From positions 1-9,593 of the forward strand of contig PMLF01000319.1 in NCBI GenBank assembly GCA_003158755.1: DNA of 9,593 nt, in the 5' to 3' direction. The DNA comes from Elusimicrobiota bacterium. Lineage in GTDB: Bacteria; Elusimicrobiota; Elusimicrobia; FEN-1173. Shown one piece after another: positions 6,101 to 9,593 of this stretch. Each line of letters opens with the position of its first letter. The first letter of the stretch is position 1. The notes beneath the pieces were generated by a model. The model did not search any database, was not told where the DNA came from, and saw nothing but the letters and a program-made list of their open reading frames with translations. Both the position numbers and the translations under genes were made by a program.

Positions 6101-8917
6101 GCTCGCGGCGACCAAGCGCTGGGGCCCGGCCGTAAATAGGTAGATAAACTTGGTGGCGTACCCGTTGGCGATGGTGACGGGGTTGCCCCGGAAATCCGAA
6201 TACCCGTCCGGGCTGGAGAGGGTGGCGGACCCGCTGTAGTCGATGCGGTTGCCGTGGTTGTCCACCGCGTAAATCGACACGCCGACGGCGTCGCCCGCGA
6301 CCTTGGCGTCGGGTGTCCCGGACTTGAACGGCGGAAATCCTCCGGGCTGAAAAGTTTCTCCGGGGAGGAGAACGACGATCCCGGAGAACTGGGCGTCATC
6401 CTCGAACACGCTGAAGGGGTCGCTGAGGCCCTGCTTCTGGGGCGGGAGGTTGAAGTAAGCCTCCACCTGGAGGTTGTCCGGGCCGGAGCCCATCTGTTGG
6501 CCGGCGTAGTTCACCGTCACGGGCACCGTCATCACGCCACCGCTCACCGGGTTGGCGACGAACGTCACCGTCGTCGGAGAAATGACTCCGGGGTAGCCGA
6601 CGACGGCCCCGGCGCTCAAAAGCTCCAAATTGACGATCCCTCCGAAGTTCCGGGCGATGTTGCCGTACTGGTCGTACGCCGTCACCGTCAGGTTGAACGA
6701 ATTGCCGTCGTTCACGTTCTGCGCCCCGGTCAGGGTGAAATGGTCCAGCTGCCCCGCCTGCACGTCCACGGTGACGGTCGTGGTCTCTCCGTTGGAGACG
6801 TCATGGGCTTGGACGACGTTGCTCCCCAACGTTTTCAACGTCATGCTTTGCGGGAGGATGGCGCCGGTGAACTGAAAGGGGTTGGGCGACGGGAAAACGG
6901 CGGTTCCCCCCACCGGGGTCGGCAACGAGAACTGAATTTTCGGCCATCCGCCCGCGGGAGGGTTCACCAAGGGGTTGAAATAATCGTCCGTCAAGTAAGC
7001 CGTGAAGTTGAAGGGGCCGTTCACGAACTCCGGCGACACGGCGCCCGTTTTACCGTCGGACTCGGCGGGGTTTCCGGGAGAAAGCGCCTCCCCCGGCAGG
7101 ACCAGGACCACTTTGCTGTAGGGCCGGGGATACACCGTGAAGAGGTCGCTTTGCCCCGTCAAGGACAAAGAGCCGATGGAGGCGGAGATCCTCTGCTGCT
7201 GCGGGTAGGCGGTCCGCAGGCGGATATTGGTCACCGTCAAGGGCCCCCCGGAGGGGTCCATGGTCAGGCCAGTGGTCGCATCGATGAACCCGGTGGGCGA
7301 CGCCAGGGTCAACACGCGTCCCGACGGCACGGACACCACGTTCCAACTGGCGTCCACCACGCGGATGTCGGCGGAAATGAGGTCTCCGGCGGTGAAGGTG
7401 TTGGGAGTGCCGGTGTTCCCCGGCCAGGCCCCGTCCAAAAATGTTTCCCCGGGCAGCGTCACGAATATCTGGGCCGCCGGGCCGGCATCCACGCGGAAGG
7501 TGTTGGAGTCGGCCGCGCGTCCGTTCCCGTCGTCCACGTGCAATGAAGCGATGGGGTTGGCCACGGCCTTGGTGACCAAAACCGACCCCGTCCACCGCCC
7601 GTTCACGAACTGAATTTGCGTCTGCGGCCCCGCCACGGCCTGGTTCACGTCCACCGTGCCGAGCCCCAGGGAACAGCTGACCGTGGCCGCGGAATTGTAG
7701 GAAGTGACCAAGTTACCCAAGGCATCCACCGCCTGGACCGTGACCGTGAAAGGAGACACCGCGGAGCGCGGAGAGGTAATCGTGCTGATGGTATAGTTGG
7801 CGGCGGCGGCGCTGTTGACGGGGATGGAGCTGGAGTCCGACGTTCCTTTCTTGCTTTCCGATGCTTGAATGGTGTGGTTGACGCCCGACACGACGAGGGT
7901 AAATAGACCGTTCATGGCGTCCTGGTTGCCGGTGGTGATCTGTCGGGAGGCCGGCACGGTATCGGTGGCGGGGTGGGTGACAGAAACGTAGGTGACCGTC
8001 ACGGGATACAGGGTCGGCTCCGGGTTCCGGTCCGGACGGATGGGGTTGTTGTATTGGTCCTCCAACCATGCCGACACTCCCACGATGGGGACCCCCGCCG
8101 TCGCCGCGGAAGCCTGTCCCGTTTTTCCGGACCCGGTCCCGGGCGTCAGGGTTTCCCCCGGAAACGTCAACAAAATATGGTTGAACACGTTGGGCTCGAT
8201 CGTCACGCTGACCTGCCCGTGGGACAACGTGGCCTGGCCGGGATAAAGTTTCCGGGCGGTGGCGGTGATGGTGTTGTCCAGGGAGCCGATGGTCGTGCCC
8301 AGCAACGTCACCGTGGCCACCGAGACCCCCTTCACGAACGTCGCGCCGGAAATATAGGTCCCGCCGTTCACCACCGCGCCCCCCACCGCCGCCGACACGT
8401 CCACATCGTCATGGAACGCCTGAACCACGGCGCCAAAACTATCCCGCGCCGTGACGGTGACCAGAAATGGAACCCCGGCCTTCCCGGTAAAGGGCGCCAC
8501 CGGGGGATCCAGGGTGAACTGGGACACGGTCCTATATATGGTCACCGACTGCTGCCCGTTCACCGAGGAGTCGTTGGATTTTTCCACCCGAAGCACGAAG
8601 GTCCCCGGAGCGGCGGCGCCCCCGGCGTAGAGAGAAAAAGTCGAAAGCCCTGTGATGGGCGTTCCATTGACCAGGTCGTTGGGGGTCACGGTAACGCCCG
8701 CGGGCAAGTTCACGAATTTGACTCGATGGGAGGTGGTGTTATCCGGGTTGCCGAATTCGTCCAACGGCTGAACCGTGACCATCAGGCTGGTGTCCCCGAT
8801 CATGACCGACGCCGGCGCTGAGAGGGAATAACTGGTCACAACGGCATGGAGCGGCCTTCCCAATAGAAGGAAGGAAGCGAACAATAATAGAGACTTCGTC
8901 CCATTTATTTTTTTCAT
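3149..8917 (-). CDS. Giant secreted multi-Ig-like-domain surface protein with T9SS/FlgD-type C-terminal domain
   Basis: The product is about 1,922 aa from the ATG at 8917, chosen because MKKINGTKSLLLFASFLLLGRPLHA is a complete signal peptide; the frame also allows starts at 8935 (ATG) or 8950 (TTG), and no start has a strong SD. The mature part is a chain of about 16 beta-rich modules of 95-125 residues. Six carry a PGE...PG...G-K-x-G...D-x-x-x-N signature, with PGE near residues 252, 488, 607, 851, 966 and 1287. Three belong to a second family (near 1077, 1178 and 1526). The others resemble filamin/invasin-like Ig folds (VTVQAVDALGN, VTAYDQYGN). Residues about 1722-1820 resemble OmpL47/chitobiase-C-type folds (YTGPFTIPGPGAHLIHYY). 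Residues 1824-1922 form a FlgD-Ig / T9SS-type sorting domain: NYPNPF, LEIFNMMGQKVYG, VFWDGRNNDGVTVANGGYVA and KRKIAVVK at the end. There are only three cysteines and no enzyme domain, so a structural or adhesive surface role is likely. It is the first gene of the operon behind the promoter at 8984-9011, and its stop overlaps the PorV-like gene. Confidence 0.9.
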   Translation of the reverse strand: MKKINGTKSLLLFASFLLLGRPLHAVVTSYSLSAPASVMIGDTSLMVTVQPLDEFGNPDNTTSHRVKFVNLPAGVTVTPNDLVNGTPITGLSTFSLYAGGAAAPGTFVLRVEKSNDSSVNGQQSVTIYRTVSQFTLDPPVAPFTGKAGVPFLVTVTARDSFGAVVQAFHDDVDVSAAVGGAVVNGGTYISGATFVKGVSVATVTLLGTTIGSLDNTITATARKLYPGQATLSHGQVSVTIEPNVFNHILLTFPGETLTPGTGSGKTGQASAATAGVPIVGVSAWLEDQYNNPIRPDRNPEPTLYPVTVTYVSVTHPATDTVPASRQITTGNQDAMNGLFTLVVSGVNHTIQASESKKGTSDSSSIPVNSAAAANYTISTITSPRSAVSPFTVTVQAVDALGNLVTSYNSAATVSCSLGLGTVDVNQAVAGPQTQIQFVNGRWTGSVLVTKAVANPIASLHVDDGNGRAADSNTFRVDAGPAAQIFVTLPGETFLDGAWPGNTGTPNTFTAGDLISADIRVVDASWNVVSVPSGRVLTLASPTGFIDATTGLTMDPSGGPLTVTNIRLRTAYPQQQRISASIGSLSLTGQSDLFTVYPRPYSKVVLVLPGEALSPGNPAESDGKTGAVSPEFVNGPFNFTAYLTDDYFNPLVNPPAGGWPKIQFSLPTPVGGTAVFPSPNPFQFTGAILPQSMTLKTLGSNVVQAHDVSNGETTTVTVDVQAGQLDHFTLTGAQNVNDGNSFNLTVTAYDQYGNIARNFGGIVNLELLSAGAVVGYPGVISPTTVTFVANPVSGGVMTVPVTVNYAGQQMGSGPDNLQVEAYFNLPPQKQGLSDPFSVFEDDAQFSGIVVLLPGETFQPGGFPPFKSGTPDAKVAGDAVGVSIYAVDNHGNRIDYSGSATLSSPDGYSDFRGNPVTIANGYATKFIYLFTAGPQRLVAASGGFNSVSTVTINSGSTTAGNGKLLLLAPGENYRPGSATGKDGSPNSIVANTLTTFTILECDNYYNTDTAFSGGDIQLTSSDGALNLSGLVVNSGSATVSNLYLRGITGSPLVRVTAADDSASNKSSYSDVPVTPGAHFDITVPSTITVGQTFPMQIKLIDPATGLPGAFNQNVFLTALRPDGTAALLPIGISTASLLNGTVTVTQHYDYVEPIQIRVTDTFNRIAFSQNISVQPNGLKYVLTAPAQTTTDDIFSVSLKLYDTIYDQNVIRSLDHNVAIHFEAGGNLAAGTYPIKQVSLSQGEAIFNESYTKAESVVIIGTGTIAGFSVQGSANFVVGPGVYSKVQILAPGEIAAPGVPSDTGKNSTGLVTQAAKQPFTVNVLAVDRYWNLVQSVSDPNVKVVKLTADDGSLVGLSTAAFINGICQISGVSLNLPPSVKVTAQDVSRPDIFTQSVVIPVSGQVYEATLDMNYDQFYTGPPRDFRVAVALYRFDGVNRLGLVTGESGNFYVVPMTPDLQPLDPANLYNPNPVDSARPNMFRMDPSGIVNFTLSYRTAEDVIFKIYDDAGWQGYNVNRAIIHFVPVDVVYQVTVPNQTLVGPPNTFPMQITAQDINTHTVAKNTNNHVSIQAISVETGSPGGGVLQLGATDVTAGQVQFQQAYTQAGLTMFKVFDDKHFTYSPIVNMLPGPLTRLDSDAPKTLEAGTTRQINVTFYDAYNNPISNTASTLSLSLSAAGSLNYSTIMSNASGTSAILFTAATNYSGPAQLLVKSGAFTLTQSIRIMGPPTTTINFGGLAADMVKGVGIKPGDPITLSASYDPGLTLDGMVYAVDSGSTRTYTGPFTIPGPGAHLIHYYGVTQGVYEHTEAVNTTPTVYVSAVTTAAEGLVNYPNPFHAGRESTSLEFAASAGSDLSLEIFNMMGQKVYGKDFVIGESGTIPNADGVIRVFWDGRNNDGVTVANGGYVAILKIKADGRTFKRKIAVVK
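3157..3161 (-). promoter_or_regulatory. Ribosome binding site of the PorV-like gene
   Basis: GGTGG lies 4 nt before the ATG at 3152 and within the last codons of the giant-protein gene. With the ATGA overlap, this supports 3152 as the original start and coupled translation. The alternative ATG at 2987 has only ACGGATACGATTT before it. Confidence 0.5.
4721..8182 (-). repeat. Six PGE-type Ig-like modules within the giant protein
   Basis: Six divergent protein modules share a start of the form hydrophobic-LPGE or APGE, a PG or DG five to six residues later, a G-rich turn (GKTG, GNTG, GKDG, SGTP), then a beta-strand ending in D-x-x-x-N (EDQYNN, VDASWN, TDDYFN, VDNHGN, CDNYYN, VDRYWN). The spacing of the PGE motifs is about 236, 119, 244, 115 and 321 residues. 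This fits a basic unit near 118 residues in which PGE modules alternate with non-PGE Ig-like modules. The copies are diverged in sequence, so this is old duplication rather than a recent tandem array. Confidence 0.7.
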
Positions 8918-8983
8918 TTCTTGAACGATGTCCATGCAACGAAAAGTCAAGGTGATCTTTGAACCTTCGGCCGCGCTCTTCTA

Positions 8984-9011
8984 AGTATAAGGGAATACGG
9001 CGTTCTGGCAA
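8984..9011 (-). promoter_or_regulatory. Sigma70-type promoter for the three-gene operon
   Basis: On the minus strand TTGCCA (9011-9006) is followed after 16 bp by TATACT (8989-8984). Each hexamer matches the consensus at five of six positions. It lies between the hairpin after lemA and the giant-protein gene, giving a leader of roughly 60 nt to the ATG at 8917. No second promoter is evident at the two tight downstream gene junctions. Confidence 0.6.
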
Positions 9012-9047
9012 GGACGGTCCAAGATTTATCAGGAAGGAAGATCTCCC

Positions 9048-9078
9048 CCGGGGGCAAGGAATATTCCATTTCCCCCGG
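9048..9078 (-). terminator. GC-rich hairpin after the LemA gene, possible terminator
   Basis: CCGGGGG and CCCCCGG form a 7-bp GC-only stem (9048-9054 with 9072-9078). The loop contains the 10-bp palindrome GGAATATTCC (9058-9067), which could extend it. It lies 17 bp past the LemA stop and before the next promoter, the expected place for a terminator. There is no clear U-tract after it in the direction of transcription, so it may be a weak or non-canonical terminator. Confidence 0.4.
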
Positions 9079-9095
9079 CGGAAGCGGACGGCGGT

Positions 9096-9593
9096 TCAGG
9101 AGAAGGAAACTTTGACGCCCTTGCGTTCTTCGGGATTCTCGACTTGGAAGAGCTCGGCGGCCTGGAAGTTACCGAACCCAGCGATGACGCTGCCGGGGAA
9201 CTGCTCCCTCGCCGTGTTGTAGATCATCACCGAGTCATTGAACGCTTGGCGGGCGAAACTCACCTTGTTCTCCGTCGATGTCAGCTCCTCCATTAGGCTC
9301 ATCATGGTTTGGTTGGCCTTGAGGTCGGGATAGGCCTCGTGGAGGGCGAAGAATTTGCCCAAAACCGCCGTCAAACCCGACTCAGCGCCGGAAAGGGCGT
9401 TCACGGCGCCGGGAGCGTCGGGGTTTTTGGAAGCCGTCTGGAGGGCGGACTGGGCGGTGTTACGCGCCGCGATCACCGCTTCCAGCGTCTGCCGCTCGTG
9501 GGCCATATATCCCTTGGCGGTTTCCACCAGGTTGGGGATCAGGTCGTACCGGCGCTTCAGTTGAACGTCGATCTGGGCGAAGGCGTTCTTGAA
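9096..9593 (-). CDS. lemA: LemA family protein, 5' end outside window
   Basis: 165 residues and a TGA stop are visible; the frame is open to the window edge, and about 20-35 N-terminal residues, including the usual single membrane anchor, are missing. The hallmark QIDVQLKRRYDLIPNLVET is present near the visible start, followed by KGYMAHERQTLEAVIAARNT and a long helical body, including LMEELTSTENKVSFARQAFN and MIYNTAREQFPGSVIAGF. The end, ERKGVKVSFS, is the common LemA C-terminus with a conserved VxF-type tail. LemA proteins are inner-membrane proteins with a four-helix extracytoplasmic domain; their exact function is not settled. A partner often found next to lemA (TPM-domain or HtpX-type protease) is not in the window. 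A hairpin and a promoter separate this gene from the next, so it is probably not part of the giant-protein operon. Confidence 0.93.
   Translation of the reverse strand, partial: FKNAFAQIDVQLKRRYDLIPNLVETAKGYMAHERQTLEAVIAARNTAQSALQTASKNPDAPGAVNALSGAESGLTAVLGKFFALHEAYPDLKANQTMMSLMEELTSTENKVSFARQAFNDSVMIYNTAREQFPGSVIAGFGNFQAAELFQVENPEERKGVKVSFS

Noticed and set aside
4682..8821. Several plus-strand open frames of 280-430 codons opposite the giant gene (4682-5872, 6254-7546, 7973-8821)
   Set aside because: All are His/Arg/Gly-rich shadows of the Ig-repeat coding strand, without ribosome sites or known motifs.
8949..8967. Small inverted repeat AAGGT...ACCTT in the leader of the giant gene
   Set aside because: A 5-bp stem with a 9-nt loop is too weak to call a regulatory structure or riboswitch.

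Overview
The window is GC-rich, tightly packed bacterial DNA in which every gene I can support lies on the minus strand. Reading in the direction of transcription (high to low coordinates) there are four genes. These are the 3' part of a LemA-family gene, a very long secreted protein built of about 16 Ig-like modules (about 1,922 aa), a PorV/PorQ-like outer-membrane beta-barrel protein, and a secreted TPR protein that runs off the low-coordinate edge.

Layout. LemA ends at 9096 and is followed by a GC-rich hairpin (9048-9078) and a good sigma70-type promoter (TTGCCA, 16 bp, TATACT; 8984-9011). This promoter probably drives a three-gene operon. The giant protein (3149-8917) and the barrel gene overlap by ATGA at 3149-3152, and the barrel gene and the TPR gene are 6 bp apart at 1592/1599. 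The giant protein ends in a roughly 98-residue domain of the FlgD-Ig / type IX secretion (T9SS) C-terminal sorting type, opening with NYPNPF. In Bacteroidota, PorV is the outer-membrane protein that receives T9SS cargo carrying such domains. A cargo-like giant followed by a PorV-like barrel and a periplasmic TPR protein therefore looks like a dedicated surface-display cassette. That function is inferred; no core T9SS gene is in the window.

The most striking DNA feature is a 141-bp palindromic MITE-like element (2995-3135), bounded by 12-bp direct repeats, inside the signal-peptide coding region of the barrel gene. Element plus one duplicated target is 153 bp, exactly 51 codons. The reading frame is kept and the internal ATG is duplicated. 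Removing it gives a normal short signal peptide.

Organism. High GC, PorV-like proteins, FlgD-type C-terminal domains and repeats with the PGE...D-x-x-x-N signature outside an obvious Bacteroidota context suggest an Elusimicrobiota-like or other Gram-negative candidate-phylum bacterium. This rests on general resemblance only and is tentative. Long plus-strand reading frames here are antisense shadows of the minus-strand genes.
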